NCBI GenBank assembly: GCA_020632715.1
Contig: JACKFA010000010.1
Span: forward strand, 1-64,000
Source of the DNA: Deltaproteobacteria bacterium
Lineage (GTDB): Bacteria > Myxococcota_A > UBA9042 > PHBI01
Direction of reading: 5' to 3'
Length of the DNA: 64,000 nucleotides
Below are positions 29,017-38,700 of the stretch, in pieces; position 1 is the first letter of the stretch; each line of letters begins with the position of its first letter. The notes below the pieces were generated by a model. The model saw only the letters and a list, made by a program, of their open reading frames with translations, made no database searches and was not told the origin of the DNA. The translations under genes and the position numbers were made by a program.

Positions 29017-32000
29017 TCACGCCGCCGCCGCGCGCTGACGGCGCCGCCGCCACAGGAGGAGCGCGAGACCGAGCGCGAGCCACGCGAGCTCGCCGCCCGC
29101 GCCGCCGCCCGCCGCGCAGCCCCCGCCGCCCTCGAGGTTCGGCTCGTCGTCGACCTCGCAGGCGGCGCTGCAGCCCTCGCCCCCGTCGCACGCCTCGCCC
29201 GGGTCGACCACCCCGTCGCCGCAGCTCGCGACCTCGCAGCTCGTCCGGCACGCGCCCGCCTCGGTGTCGCTGTTCCCAGCGCCATCGTCGCACGCCTCCC
29301 CCGCGTCGACCACGCCGTCGCCGCAGCCCGCGGTCTCACAGCTCGTGCGGCACGCGCCCGCCTCGGTGTCGCTGTTGCCCGCGCCGTCGTCGCACGCCTC
29401 GCCGGCGTCGACGACGCCGTCGCCGCACGTCGCGAGCTCGCACGTCGTCCGGCACGCCCCCGACGCGCTGTCGCTGTTCCCGGCGCCGTCGTCGCACGCC
29501 TCCCCCGCGTCGACGACCCCGTCGCCGCAGCCCGCGGCCTCGCACGTCGTCCGGCACGCGTCGGCCGCGCTGTCGCTGTTGTCACCGCCGTCGTCGCACG
29601 CCTCCCCCGCGTCCACGACGCCGTCGCCGCAGCCCGCGGCCACGCAGCTCGTCCGGCACGCGTCGGCCGCGCTGTCGCTGTTGTCTGCCCCGTCGTCGCA
29701 GGCCTCGCCGCCATCGACGACGCCGTCGCCGCACGTCGCCACCTCGCAGCTCGTCCGGCACGCGTCCGCCGCGCTGTCGCTGTTGTCCGCGCCGTCGTCG
29801 CAGGCCTCGCCCGAATCCAGCACGCCATCGCCGCAGCCCGCGGCCGCGCAGCTCGTCCGGCACGCGTCGGCCGCGGTGTCGCTGTTGTCCGCGCCGTCGT
29901 CGCACGCCTCGCCCGAATCCAGCACGCCATCGCCGCAGCCCGCGGCCTCGCAGCTCGTCCGGCACGCGTCGGCCGCGCTGTCGCTGTTGTCCGCGCCGTC
30001 GTCGCACGCCTCGCCGGTGTCCGTGACCCCGTCGCCGCAGCGCGGCGCCACGCACCCGACACGGCACGCGTCCGCCGCGGTGTCGCTGTTCCCGGCCCCG
30101 TCGTCGCAGGCCTCCCCCGTGTCGACGGCGCCGTCCCCGCAGCGCGCCGCCGTGCAGTCCGTGCGGCACGCGTCCGCGTCCGTGTCGCTGTTCGCGAAGC
30201 CGTCGTCGCATGCCTCGCCCGCGTCGATCACGTCGTCGCCGCAGCCCGCGGCCTCGCACGTCGTCCGGCACGCGTCCGCCGCGGTGTCGCTGTTCCCCGC
30301 GCCGTCGTCGCACGCCTCGCCCGTGTCGACGACGCCGTCGCCGCAGCCCGCGGCCGCGCAGTCCGTGCGGCACGCGTCCGGCTCGCTGTCGCTGTTCCCC
30401 GCCACGAGCCACACGCCGTCGAGCGTCCGCCCCAGGTTCCGCGCGCCGTACGCGAGCGTCGCCCCGGCCGCCACCTTCGTGAAGGTGATCCCCGCCGACA
30501 GCTTCCCGTAGGAGAGGCCGGTCACCGCGTCGTAGCGCGCGATGCCGTTGCCGAACGCCGCCACGTAGAGGAGCCCGTCCGGCCCGACCGCCATGTCGTC
30601 CGTCCCCGCGGACGCCACGATGGCCCCGATCGGCGACCCCGTCGTCCCGCTGTAGCAGCGCACCGTGCCGGTCGTCGCGTCGAGCACGAGCAACACCCCG
30701 TCGGGCGCCATCGCCACCGCCGCGGCCCGCGTCAGGCTCCCGCTCCCGAGCGCCACGAACGTGCTCTCGGCCCCCGTCGTCCCGTCGTAGCGCAGCACCG
30801 TCCCCGCGTCGCCGTCGACCCCGAACACGTCGCCCGTGAAGCCCACCGTCAGGCTCACGAGCCGCGCCCCGCCGGCCGGCGCGAGCGTCCGCACCACGGT
30901 CCCGTCGAACGGCACGAGCTCCACGAGCCCGACGGTCGCGCCCCAGCCGTACACCACCCCGTTCGAGGCCGTCGTGACCGCCGTCACGGGCGTCGCCCAC
31001 GCGACCGGCGCCGGCTGCCCGTCCGGGCCGTCGAGGAGCCGCACGCCGCTCTCCGTGGCGACCACGACGAGCGTGCCCGCCGCGGTCACGTCGGTCACGA
31101 CGTCGCCGATCGCCCGCGAGAACGCCGTCACCCCGGCCGCCCCGTCGTCGCACGCCTCGCCCGCCGCCGCGTTCGCGTACCCGTCGCCGCACACGACGTC
31201 GCTGCAGTCGCCGTCGCAGGCCGCCGTCTCGCCGCCGCCGTCGCACCCCTCGCCCGCGGTCGCGTTCCAGACCCCGTCGCCGCACGCGGCGTCGCTGCAG
31301 TCCGCGTTGCAGACGAGGCTCTCGCCGCCGTCGTCGCAGGTCTCGCCGGGATCGGTGACGCCGTCGCCGCAGGTCGCGGCCACGCAGTCCGTCCGGCACG
31401 CGCCGGGGCGCGTGTCGCTGTTCCCCTCGAGGCGGTAGGCGTCGACGATCCCGCCGTACGCCTGCAGCGCGAGCAGCGTCGCGTCGTCCCGCAGCGCGAG
31501 CGCGTGGTACCAGCCCGCGAGGTCCGCCGGCCGCGCCAGCGTCGCGTCCACCGTCGCCGTCGCGAGGTCCATCCGCACGACCGGCCCGTCGAACGACGCG
31601 AGCCACACGCGCCCGTCGCCGTCCGGCGCGATCGCGGCGACGGGCCCCATCAGCGGATCGTACGACGCGAGGACCGCGCCCGTCCCAGCGTCGAGCCGCA
31701 CGAGCCCGCCGCTGATGAACGTCACCAGCGGCTCGCCGCCCGACGAGAACCCGAGCCCGATGGCGTAGCCGTCGAGCGGCGTCGCCTCGACGACCTCGCC
31801 GGTGCCGTCGAAGCGCAGGAGCTCGCGCTCGGCGGCGGCGTAGAGATCCCCGTCCGGCCCGAACGCGAGCGCGCTCCACAGCCTGTTCTCCCCGCTGAAC
31901 ATGCCGAGGAACGCGCCCGTGACGGTGTCGAAGCGGTAGAGCCCGCCGTCGGTCGCCGCGACGATCACCGACCCGCCGTCGGGCGAGACCGCGAGGACGC

Positions 32001-34542
32001 TCGCGCGCGCGAGGTCCCGGTAGCAGAGGGCGGTGTCCTTGCAGTCGGCGTCCGCGCAGTCGATCAGGCCGTCGCCGTCGTCGTCGTCGAAGTTGTCGCA
32101 GACCTCGCCGCCGGTCGCGCACGCGGCCGTCCCGGCGCAGTCGCTGTCCGCGCAGCCGGCGTCGCCGTCGCGGTCCTCGTCGTCGGTCGTCGCGCAGTCC
32201 TCGAAGGCCGGGACGGAGTCCGGCGCGACGAGCGTCCCGAGCGGCTCGCCCGTCTGCGCGTCGGCGAGGGTGACGCCGGCCTGGTCGTTGGCGACGAGGA
32301 GGTCGCCGCCCGCGAGCGCCAGGTCGTTCGAGTCGGCGACCGCGAGGCGGGGCGTCAGGGTCATGAGGAGCGCGTACGCGACGCCGTCGTCGCAGGTCTC
32401 GCCGGCGGTCGCGTTGACCGTGCCGTCGCCGCACGCCGCCTCGGTGCACGTCGCGTCGCAGGTGGCGCTCTCGCCGCCGTCGTCGCAGGTCTCGCGGGCG
32501 GCCGCGTTGATCGTCCCGTCGCCGCACTCGGCCGGCGTGCAGTCGCTGTCGCAGGCGGCGGTCTCGTGCGCGATCGCGGTCGAGAGCACGCGCACGTGCA
32601 TGTCGGTGTCGGCGTACTCGCGGAAGTTCTCGGGATCGGAGTTCGTGGTCGTCCACCACGACCCGCCCGGGTACGGGTCGTCGCTCGACGCGCGCGGGCC
32701 GCAACCGTCGACGTCGCGGAGGTCGAGGACGACGGCGTACGACCCGGCGTCGAGCGCCGCGGCGAAGGGCGCGCGGAGCCACGTCCCCTTGAGTTGGCTC
32801 TGGCCGGGGGTGATGGCGCCCGTCGCGAGGACGGCGGCGCGATCCGGCGCCCCGTCGACCGTGAGGGCGGTGATCGCGATGGCGACGCCCTCGCAGGCGC
32901 CGCCCCCCGTCTCGAGGTCGATCGCGGCGACGTCGACGGGCGCCGCCAGCGTGAAGACCTGCGCCCGGACCAGGGTGCTGCCGAGGGTCGACTGGCCATT
33001 GCCGCCGACGCTCGTGTCGACGGCGATCCCGGGCCCCGGGTCGCAGAGCTCGCCGAGCTCGGCGTCGACGACGCCGTCGCCGCAGATGCCGACGGGCCTA
33101 CAGGTCGGGGCGCAGTCGTCGGAGACGACGCCGGTCGCGTTCGGAAGGAGCTGGACGTGCAGATCGACCCCGGGCTCGGCGACGAGCGTCTGCGGATCGC
33201 CCTGGCCGAGCCAGGACACGCCGCCGGCGTAGGGGTCGTCGGTCGACAGCTGGAGCACGCAGAAGCCGTTGCCGGCCACCGGCTTCAGGACGACGGCGTA
33301 CTGCCCGGCCGGGAGCAGGAGCTCGAACGGGACGCGCACGGTCGTCGTGCTCCCGAAGGGCGGCGCGTCGGCGCCGATGGTGGCGCTCGCGAGGACGCTC
33401 GCGACGTCGGGCGCGCCCCCGACGGTGCCGACGAGCTCCACGACCATCCCCGTGCACCCGCCGGCCTCGGCGCGGACGGGGAGCTGCACGCCGCCGACGA
33501 AGGTCTCGGCGCCGAGGGTGAAGGTCTCCGCGCGCCACGCGCTCCCCGACGACGAGGACTGGCCGTTGTCGCCGCCCGCGCCCGTGTCGAGGAGCACGGT
33601 CTGGCCGGGGTCGCAGGACTCGCCCGCGGTGGCGTTCACGACGCCGTCGCCGCAGGTCGCGGCGCGGCAGTCGGCGTTGCAGGTCGCCGACTCGCCGCCG
33701 TCGTCGCAGGCCTCGCCCGCGAAGGCGTTCACGAGGCCGTCGCCGCAGACGGCCTCGGTGCAGTCGGTGTCACAGGTCGAGGCGTTGTCCTCGGTCTGCT
33801 CGCAGACCTCACCGACGCCGACCACGCCGTCGCCGCAGCGCGAGGTGGTGACGGTGAAGGCGCCGAGGCCGAGCTCGTCGCGGGAGCCGCTGCCGGCGGC
33901 GTCGTCGGTGTCGAAGCGGAGGAGGAAGGTCGCGCCGGGCGGCACGGCGAGGCCGCCGGCGGCCCCGACGAGCGGCGTGTCGACCCAGATGGCCGGGGCC
34001 ATCGCGGTGACCGTCGTCGTGAGGACGTCGCCGAAGGGGACCCAGGTGGCGCCGTCGTCGTCGGACCAGGACATCGCCCAGGTCGAGCTCCGGCCCTGGT
34101 CGTTGAACACCCAGAGCGTGCCGGTGACGGCGAGGCCGGTGACGGCGGCGCCGGTGTCGTTCCGGAGCTTCAGGACGAGGGCGCCCGGGGTGACGTCGCT
34201 GCCGCCGGGCTGGAAGCCGAGGGCGATCTCGGTGCCGGTGTCGAAGGCGTAGACGCCGCCCGTGCTGACGCCGCCGGAGGACGCGCCCCGGGCGAGGTCG
34301 CCGGAGGTCGCGGTGCCGCCGAAGGCGAGGTCGCCGTCGGACATGCCGAGGACGCTCCAGGCGTCGGAGTCGAGCGCGCCGGCGGCGGGGTCCGGGGCGA
34401 AGCCGGCGCCGGTGAAGGCGGCGAAGTCGATCGTCGCGCTGCCGCTGCCGTCGACGGCCACCTGGGCGCGCGCGGGCGCGGCGGCGGCGGCGATCGCGCC
34501 AGCGAGGACGAGGGCGGCGAGGCGAGTCGCGACGCGCTGCAT
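29017..34542 (-). CDS. 1841-aa secreted MYXO-CTERM protein with myxobacterial disulfide repeats
   Basis: Signal peptide with likely cleavage after ARA (about residue 26). The N-terminal 240 residues form a beta-sandwich-like domain (FLLRFDTDDAAGSGSRDELG). Then Cys-rich DUF4215/myxo-disulfide-type units (CGDGxxNAxAGExCDDGGE) alternate with two sandwich domains, followed by two propeller-like segments (DGSVIVAATDGGLYRFDT-type strands; GPDGLLYVAAFGNGIARYDA). The C-terminal 430 residues hold twelve tandem units starting CGDG or CGDD, each about 34 residues. The tail is GGGGCAAGGGAGG, a hydrophobic helix, then RRRRQR, a MYXO-CTERM signal. Start ATG 34542 has GGAG upstream. It is presumably a long surface fibre or adhesin; function not known. 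Confidence 0.88.
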   Translation of the reverse strand: MQRVATRLAALVLAGAIAAAAAPARAQVAVDGSGSATIDFAAFTGAGFAPDPAAGALDSDAWSVLGMSDGDLAFGGTATSGDLARGASSGGVSTGGVYAFDTGTEIALGFQPGGSDVTPGALVLKLRNDTGAAVTGLAVTGTLWVFNDQGRSSTWAMSWSDDDGATWVPFGDVLTTTVTAMAPAIWVDTPLVGAAGGLAVPPGATFLLRFDTDDAAGSGSRDELGLGAFTVTTSRCGDGVVGVGEVCEQTEDNASTCDTDCTEAVCGDGLVNAFAGEACDDGGESATCNADCRAATCGDGVVNATAGESCDPGQTVLLDTGAGGDNGQSSSSGSAWRAETFTLGAETFVGGVQLPVRAEAGGCTGMVVELVGTVGGAPDVASVLASATIGADAPPFGSTTTVRVPFELLLPAGQYAVVLKPVAGNGFCVLQLSTDDPYAGGVSWLGQGDPQTLVAEPGVDLHVQLLPNATGVVSDDCAPTCRPVGICGDGVVDAELGELCDPGPGIAVDTSVGGNGQSTLGSTLVRAQVFTLAAPVDVAAIDLETGGGACEGVAIAITALTVDGAPDRAAVLATGAITPGQSQLKGTWLRAPFAAALDAGSYAVVLDLRDVDGCGPRASSDDPYPGGSWWTTTNSDPENFREYADTDMHVRVLSTAIAHETAACDSDCTPAECGDGTINAAARETCDDGGESATCDATCTEAACGDGTVNATAGETCDDGVAYALLMTLTPRLAVADSNDLALAGGDLLVANDQAGVTLADAQTGEPLGTLVAPDSVPAFEDCATTDDEDRDGDAGCADSDCAGTAACATGGEVCDNFDDDDGDGLIDCADADCKDTALCYRDLARASVLAVSPDGGSVIVAATDGGLYRFDTVTGAFLGMFSGENRLWSALAFGPDGDLYAAAERELLRFDGTGEVVEATPLDGYAIGLGFSSGGEPLVTFISGGLVRLDAGTGAVLASYDPLMGPVAAIAPDGDGRVWLASFDGPVVRMDLATATVDATLARPADLAGWYHALALRDDATLLALQAYGGIVDAYRLEGNSDTRPGACRTDCVAATCGDGVTDPGETCDDGGESLVCNADCSDAACGDGVWNATAGEGCDGGGETAACDGDCSDVVCGDGYANAAAGEACDDGAAGVTAFSRAIGDVVTDVTAAGTLVVVATESGVRLLDGPDGQPAPVAWATPVTAVTTASNGVVYGWGATVGLVELVPFDGTVVRTLAPAGGARLVSLTVGFTGDVFGVDGDAGTVLRYDGTTGAESTFVALGSGSLTRAAAVAMAPDGVLLVLDATTGTVRCYSGTTGSPIGAIVASAGTDDMAVGPDGLLYVAAFGNGIARYDAVTGLSYGKLSAGITFTKVAAGATLAYGARNLGRTLDGVWLVAGNSDSEPDACRTDCAAAGCGDGVVDTGEACDDGAGNSDTAADACRTTCEAAGCGDDVIDAGEACDDGFANSDTDADACRTDCTAARCGDGAVDTGEACDDGAGNSDTAADACRVGCVAPRCGDGVTDTGEACDDGADNSDSAADACRTSCEAAGCGDGVLDSGEACDDGADNSDTAADACRTSCAAAGCGDGVLDSGEACDDGADNSDSAADACRTSCEVATCGDGVVDGGEACDDGADNSDSAADACRTSCVAAGCGDGVVDAGEACDDGGDNSDSAADACRTTCEAAGCGDGVVDAGEACDDGAGNSDSASGACRTTCELATCGDGVVDAGEACDDGAGNSDTEAGACRTSCETAGCGDGVVDAGEACDDGAGNSDTEAGACRTSCEVASCGDGVVDPGEACDGGEGCSAACEVDDEPNLEGGGGCAAGGGAGGELAWLALGLALLLWRRRRQRAAAA
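29185..30345 (-). repeat. Tandem ~102-bp coding repeats (12 CGDG-type modules)
   Basis: Twelve consecutive modules with consensus CGDGVVDxGEACDDGAxNSD followed by xAxACRTxCExA. The DNA is also conserved: the plus-strand string GCCGTCGTCGCACGCCTC recurs in most units. Each module has four cysteines that should form two disulfides. Near-identical DNA invites copy-number change by recombination. Confidence 0.9.
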
Positions 34543-34648
34543 GGGAGCTCCGTGGGGCTGGGGCCGGGTCGAGCCTGTTCCCTACGGCATACTCGCCATG
34601 GCGCCTTGCTACAACCGCGGGGGGCGCGTCGCCCCCGAGAGGCACGGC

Positions 34649-34681
34649 GTCCCCGGCCGCGGACGCGCCGCGACCGGGGAC
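34649..34681 (-). terminator. Strong hairpin downstream of the beta-helix gene
   Basis: GTCCCCGGCCGCGG (34649-34662) and CCGCGACCGGGGAC (34668-34681) pair over 14 positions with one C/A mismatch on this strand (a G-U pair in the leftward RNA) and a 5-base loop. It starts 15 bp past the stop at 34696. A second stem, GGGGGCG-CGT-CGCCCCC, lies further on near 34620-34636. No T run follows, but stem strength suggests termination. Confidence 0.55.
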
Positions 34682-34695
34682 CCGGCGTCAGGTCC

Positions 34696-36843
34696 TCACG
34701 GGTTCCAGGGGCGGAGGAGCAGGAAGCCGAAGCGGTTCCCGCCGACCTCGGCGCCGGCCTCGAAGAGCGCCGGCACGGTCGCCGGGCTCCGGACGAGGAG
34801 GCGCAGCGCGTTCCCGACGATGGCGCTGTGCGGCGCCGGGAAGGCGTCCGCGAAGGCGTCCGCGAGCTGCGCCGAGGGGGAGCCGCCGAGGCTCACCGGA
34901 TCGTCGTCGATCTCGAGCGGCGGGAAGTCGAGCGTGTCGACGCCCACGTCGAAGAGCCCGGTGACGTCGTTGTCGCGCACGACCGCCGGCGTCCCGGCCG
35001 CGTTGATGCCGGCCGAGAAGTTCCCGACCAGGTGGTTCCGCGACACCTCGAGCGGCACGACCGCGTCGCTCCAGACGAGGCTCCAGGCCGAGATCCCGAC
35101 GGGCTTCTCGCCGCTCGGATCGCCGAGCTCGGCCGCGCCGATGGTGTTGCCGCGGATGATGAACGGGTGGTCGACCTCACCGCCGATGGCCGCGCCCTGC
35201 GCCGCCTCGACGAGGCGGAAGCCGCCCGCGCGCCCCGCCGAGATCCCGGCCACGCCGTCGGGCGGGAGCGCGATGGTGTTGCCCTCGACGACCACCGACG
35301 CCGAGAGGGCGCAGTCCGCGCGCACGCCGTAGCGCGCGCCGAGGAGTGTGTTGTCCGCGATCGTCGTGAGGTCGTCGCCCGCGGCGATCGAGACGCCCGG
35401 CGCGTAGAGCGACTCCCCGAACGCGTAGATCCCGAAGCTGCCTGCGTCGGACTCGCCGTGCATCACGACGACGTTGTCGTGCGCGCTCGGAGCCCCGCTC
35501 TGGATCGCGAGCACGATGCCCGCGTGCGCCGTGAACGTGCCGTCGCTCACGACGCCCTCCGCGATGTCGACGACGTTGTGGTGCACGTCCACGTGGGCGC
35601 CGCCGCCCGAGACGACGAAGCCCGCGAAGCGCGCGTGGACCACGTTGCGCGCGATCTCGTTCGGGAGCGCGGCGGTCCCGGCGCCGAGCCGACCCTGGTC
35701 CACCGCGACCGCGACGAAGCCCTCGCCGGCCGTGGCGGCGTTGTCGGTCACCGTGAGCCCGCCGTAGGAGACGCCCACGAAGCCGACCGCGCCGGACCCG
35801 TCCGCCGCGTCGACCGTCACGCGGTTGCCGCGGATGAGCACGGGTCCGCCGCCGCCGTCGGCCGTCTGCGGCTCGGAGCCGACCGCCACGAAGCCCGCCG
35901 GGGAGAGGCCGAGCTCCGCCTGCGTCACGGAGACGACGTTCCCCGTGATCTCGACGCCGTCGACGGTGTCGACGACGAAGCCCGGGCCGGCCGAGGCGGC
36001 GACGCGGTTGTCCGCCACGACCGCCCCCGCGCCGCCCGCCATGATGAAGCCCTGGCCGGCCGCGGTGATGTCGCAGCCGCGCACCTCGAGGCCGCGCACG
36101 GCCTCGAAGTAGCCGCCCTGGTCGTCATCGGCGAGCACCAGGTCCACGAACGCGAGGTCCTTGACCCCGCTCGCGGAGAAGAGCGGGGCGCCGTCCGCCG
36201 GGCCCTGGAAGACGGGGCGCTTGCGCGCGTTCTTCGCGACGAGGCGGACGTGCGAGCGGTCGAGCACCACGGTCCCGCCGAGCTCGTAGGTGCCGGGCCT
36301 CACGATGACCGTGAGCGGGCGCGACGGCTCCGCGGAGACGATGGCCTGGAGGTCGGCCGCGTCGGCCGGACCGATGACGACCTCGCGCGGCGGCCCGAGG
36401 ACGTCCGTGCGCGTCATCGAGAAGGCCAGGGTCCCCGGCGGGTCGATGGCGACCACGAGGAAGGCGTAGGTCACGCCGCCCGTGAGCGAGACGTCGAGGG
36501 CGTCGACGTTGCCGTCGACGAGCGAGGCGTCCTCGGGGGGCGCGACGAACGCGGCGACGCCGGTGAGGCCGTCGCTGCCCGAGACGTCCACGCGCACGTC
36601 CATGTCCTCGGACGGCGTGAAGACGTACCAGACCGTCGGGAAGGCGCCGTAGACGGTGGCGTCGGCGGGGTCGCCGGTCGCCTCGCTGATGTCGCGGACG
36701 TCGTCGTAGGGGAGGGCGCCGATGACCTCGGCGCCGGCGTAGTCGTCGTTGGACGGGGCGGCGGCGCGCGCGGAGGGCGCTGCGACCGTCGCGCCCGCGA
36801 CGCAGAGGGCGAGCGCCCCGAGCGCCCGGATAGGCACGTTCAT
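34696..36843 (-). CDS. Secreted right-handed beta-helix repeat protein
   Basis: 715 aa from ATG 36843. Signal peptide ending ARA (about residue 27). Residues about 28-150 form a beta-sandwich with SNDDYAGAEVI and VWYVFTPSEDMDVRVDVSG, like pre-peptidase-type domains. The remaining 550 residues are parallel beta-helix repeats: VIVRPGTYELGGTVVLDRSH (the usual start of pectate-lyase-like helices), then NRVAAS, NVVSVTQ, NAATAGEGFVAVAV, NVVHARFAGFVVSGG, NTIALPPDG, NHLVGNFSAGINAAG turns. No catalytic set could be identified, so polysaccharide lyase activity is not claimed. It is released or periplasmic since no anchor is seen. Confidence 0.85.
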   Translation of the reverse strand: MNVPIRALGALALCVAGATVAAPSARAAAPSNDDYAGAEVIGALPYDDVRDISEATGDPADATVYGAFPTVWYVFTPSEDMDVRVDVSGSDGLTGVAAFVAPPEDASLVDGNVDALDVSLTGGVTYAFLVVAIDPPGTLAFSMTRTDVLGPPREVVIGPADAADLQAIVSAEPSRPLTVIVRPGTYELGGTVVLDRSHVRLVAKNARKRPVFQGPADGAPLFSASGVKDLAFVDLVLADDDQGGYFEAVRGLEVRGCDITAAGQGFIMAGGAGAVVADNRVAASAGPGFVVDTVDGVEITGNVVSVTQAELGLSPAGFVAVGSEPQTADGGGGPVLIRGNRVTVDAADGSGAVGFVGVSYGGLTVTDNAATAGEGFVAVAVDQGRLGAGTAALPNEIARNVVHARFAGFVVSGGGAHVDVHHNVVDIAEGVVSDGTFTAHAGIVLAIQSGAPSAHDNVVVMHGESDAGSFGIYAFGESLYAPGVSIAAGDDLTTIADNTLLGARYGVRADCALSASVVVEGNTIALPPDGVAGISAGRAGGFRLVEAAQGAAIGGEVDHPFIIRGNTIGAAELGDPSGEKPVGISAWSLVWSDAVVPLEVSRNHLVGNFSAGINAAGTPAVVRDNDVTGLFDVGVDTLDFPPLEIDDDPVSLGGSPSAQLADAFADAFPAPHSAIVGNALRLLVRSPATVPALFEAGAEVGGNRFGFLLLRPWNP

Positions 36844-37014
36844 GCGGAGACTCCTGGTTTGTCGTGGAAGGCTGACGACCTGGGGACACGCGCCGTCGCC
36901 GCCGTCCCACGAGGCGCTGACAACTTTTTACGTTTCGGTCATCTCGGCCTCCGACGCCGATCACAGCGCGCTCGGCGCGGTCGGGCGCCGCCGCGCTCCG
37001 ACGCGCCCGGAGAT

Positions 37015-37052
37015 CTGCCCGGGAGATAACCGCGGGCAGCGCGTGCTAGGTT
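37015..37052 (+). promoter_or_regulatory. Dyad plus extended -10 ahead of the sensor kinase
   Basis: CTGCCCG (37015-37021) and CGGGCAG (37033-37039) form a dyad just upstream of an extended -10-like element TGCTAGGTT (37044-37052). No good -35 is seen, which would fit an activator-dependent or extended -10 promoter for the kinase at 37108. The rest of the 264-bp gap contains an AT-rich patch (CAACTTTTTACGTTTCGG at about 36921-36938) and no gene. Confidence 0.3.
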
Positions 37053-37107
37053 CGACTCGCTCCCATGTGCGCGGGGCCCCTCCTCCTCCCGCGCCTTCGA
37101 GCTCCCG

Positions 37108-38676
37108 ATGCCCCAGCTGAACCCCAGCGATCCGCTCGCGAAGGACGTCGAGGCCGTGGCGCGCCTCGCGGTCGTCCCGACGCTCCTGCGCGTCGTCGCG
37201 GAGTCGACCGGCCTCCGGTTCACCGCCGTCGCCCGGGTGACGCGCGAGCAGTGGGTCGCCTGCGCCGTCCACGACGAGCTCGGCCTCGGCCTCGCGCCCG
37301 GCGACACGCTCGACGTCGCGACGACGCTCTGCGCCCAGGTCAGAGACCTCCGCGCGCCCATCGCCATCGACCACGCGAGCGCGGACCCGGTCTATTGCGG
37401 CCACCCGTCGCCGAGGCGCCTCGGCTTCGAGAGCTACGTGGCGGTCCCGATCTTCCTGTCCGATGGCGCCTGGTTCGGCACCATCTTCGGCCTGGACACC
37501 GAGCCGAAGGCCGTCGACCGGCCGCCGGTCATCGCGCAGGTCCAGCTCCACGCGGAGCTCGTCGCGTGCGCGCTCGACCTCGGCGGGCGCGAGAGCCTGG
37601 CGCGCGCCGGGCAGCGCCGCCTCGAGTCGTTCGTGAAGGGCGCGCCGCTCGCCATCGCCGTGTTCCGCGGGCCCGACCTCGTCTACGACATGGTGAACGA
37701 CAGCTACGCCGAGCTCATCGGGCACCGCGAGGTCGTCGGGCGCGCGGGGCGCGAGGTCTTCCCCGACCTGCGGCACGCCATCTGGGACGAGCTCGACCGC
37801 GTGTACGCCACGGGCGAGCCGCGCTACGCGCCGGCGACCCCGTCGGAGGCCGCGGCGCGCCAGAACCCGGCCGCGCCCACGCGCTACTTCGACTGGGTGG
37901 CGCAGCCGACGCGCGGGGCCGACGGCGCCATCGACGGCGTGATCTTCTTCGCGACGGACGTGACCGACAAGGTCGAGGCGCACCGCGCGCTCGAGCGCCG
38001 GAACCGCGAGCTCGACGGCTTCGCGGCGATCGCGTCGCACGACCTGAAGACGCCGCTGCGCGGGATCATGCACCTCGCGCAGTGGGTCCGGGAGGACCTC
38101 GGCGACGCCGTGAGCGCGGAGGTCGCGGGGCACCTCGAGCAGATGCGCGAGCGCGCCGCGCAGATGAGCGCGCTCATCGACGGCCTCCTCGAGTACGCCC
38201 GCGCCGGCGACGTCCGCGAGACGCTCGCCGACATCGACGTGGGCGCGCTCCTCGGCGAGGTGGTCGCGCTCTTGCCGATCCCGGCCGAGGCGCGGGTCGA
38301 GGTGGGGCCGATGCCCACGCTCCACGGCTCGCCGGTCGCGCTGCAGCAGGTCTTCCACAACCTCGTCGGCAACGCGCTCGTCCACGCCGGGAGGCCTGAC
38401 CCGACCATCGCCGTCACGGCCGAGGAGGACGCTGGCGCCTGGATCTTCGCGGTCGAGGACGACGGGCGCGGCGTGCCGGTCGAGCACCGGGAGCGGATCT
38501 GGAAGCTCTTCGAGTCGCTCGCCGCGAAGGAGCGCGGGAACACCGGCCTCGGGCTCGCCATCGTGCGGAAGGTGGTCGAGGTCCGCGGGGGGCGGGTGTC
38601 GGTCGAGACGGGCGCCCGCGGGGGCGCCCGCTTCGCGTTCAGCTGGCCGAAGCGCGAGCCGCGGTCGGAGGGCTGA
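37108..38676 (+). CDS. Soluble sensor histidine kinase, GAF-PAS-HisKA-HATPase
   Basis: 522 aa. GAF domain at about 20-170 (STGLRFTAVARVTREQWVAC, TTLCAQVRDLRAPIAIDHAS, FESYVAVPIFL). PAS domain at about 178-300 (KGAPLAIAVFRGPDLVYDMV, ending FATDVTDKVEAHRALERRN). HisKA with phospho-His in AAIASHDLKTPLRGIMHLA; HATPase with NLVGNALVHAG, EDDGRGVP, and GNTGLGLAIVRKVVEV. No membrane helix, so it senses an internal signal; the GAF domain lacks an obvious bilin-binding Cys context. The HDLKTPL box is typical of phytochrome-like kinases. No response regulator gene is adjacent, so it is an orphan kinase. Confidence 0.9.
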   Translation: MPQLNPSDPLAKDVEAVARLAVVPTLLRVVAESTGLRFTAVARVTREQWVACAVHDELGLGLAPGDTLDVATTLCAQVRDLRAPIAIDHASADPVYCGHPSPRRLGFESYVAVPIFLSDGAWFGTIFGLDTEPKAVDRPPVIAQVQLHAELVACALDLGGRESLARAGQRRLESFVKGAPLAIAVFRGPDLVYDMVNDSYAELIGHREVVGRAGREVFPDLRHAIWDELDRVYATGEPRYAPATPSEAAARQNPAAPTRYFDWVAQPTRGADGAIDGVIFFATDVTDKVEAHRALERRNRELDGFAAIASHDLKTPLRGIMHLAQWVREDLGDAVSAEVAGHLEQMRERAAQMSALIDGLLEYARAGDVRETLADIDVGALLGEVVALLPIPAEARVEVGPMPTLHGSPVALQQVFHNLVGNALVHAGRPDPTIAVTAEEDAGAWIFAVEDDGRGVPVEHRERIWKLFESLAAKERGNTGLGLAIVRKVVEVRGGRVSVETGARGGARFAFSWPKREPRSEG

Positions 38677-38700
38677 CCGCGGCCCGGCGGCGCGTCGGCG

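Noticed and set aside
29185..30345. CRISPR-like array
   Set aside because: The regular ~102-bp units are coding, in frame, and encode disulfide modules; there are no unique spacers.
34696..36843. Polysaccharide lyase assignment for the beta-helix protein
   Set aside because: Beta-helix turns are clear, but no lyase or hydrolase catalytic residues could be located.
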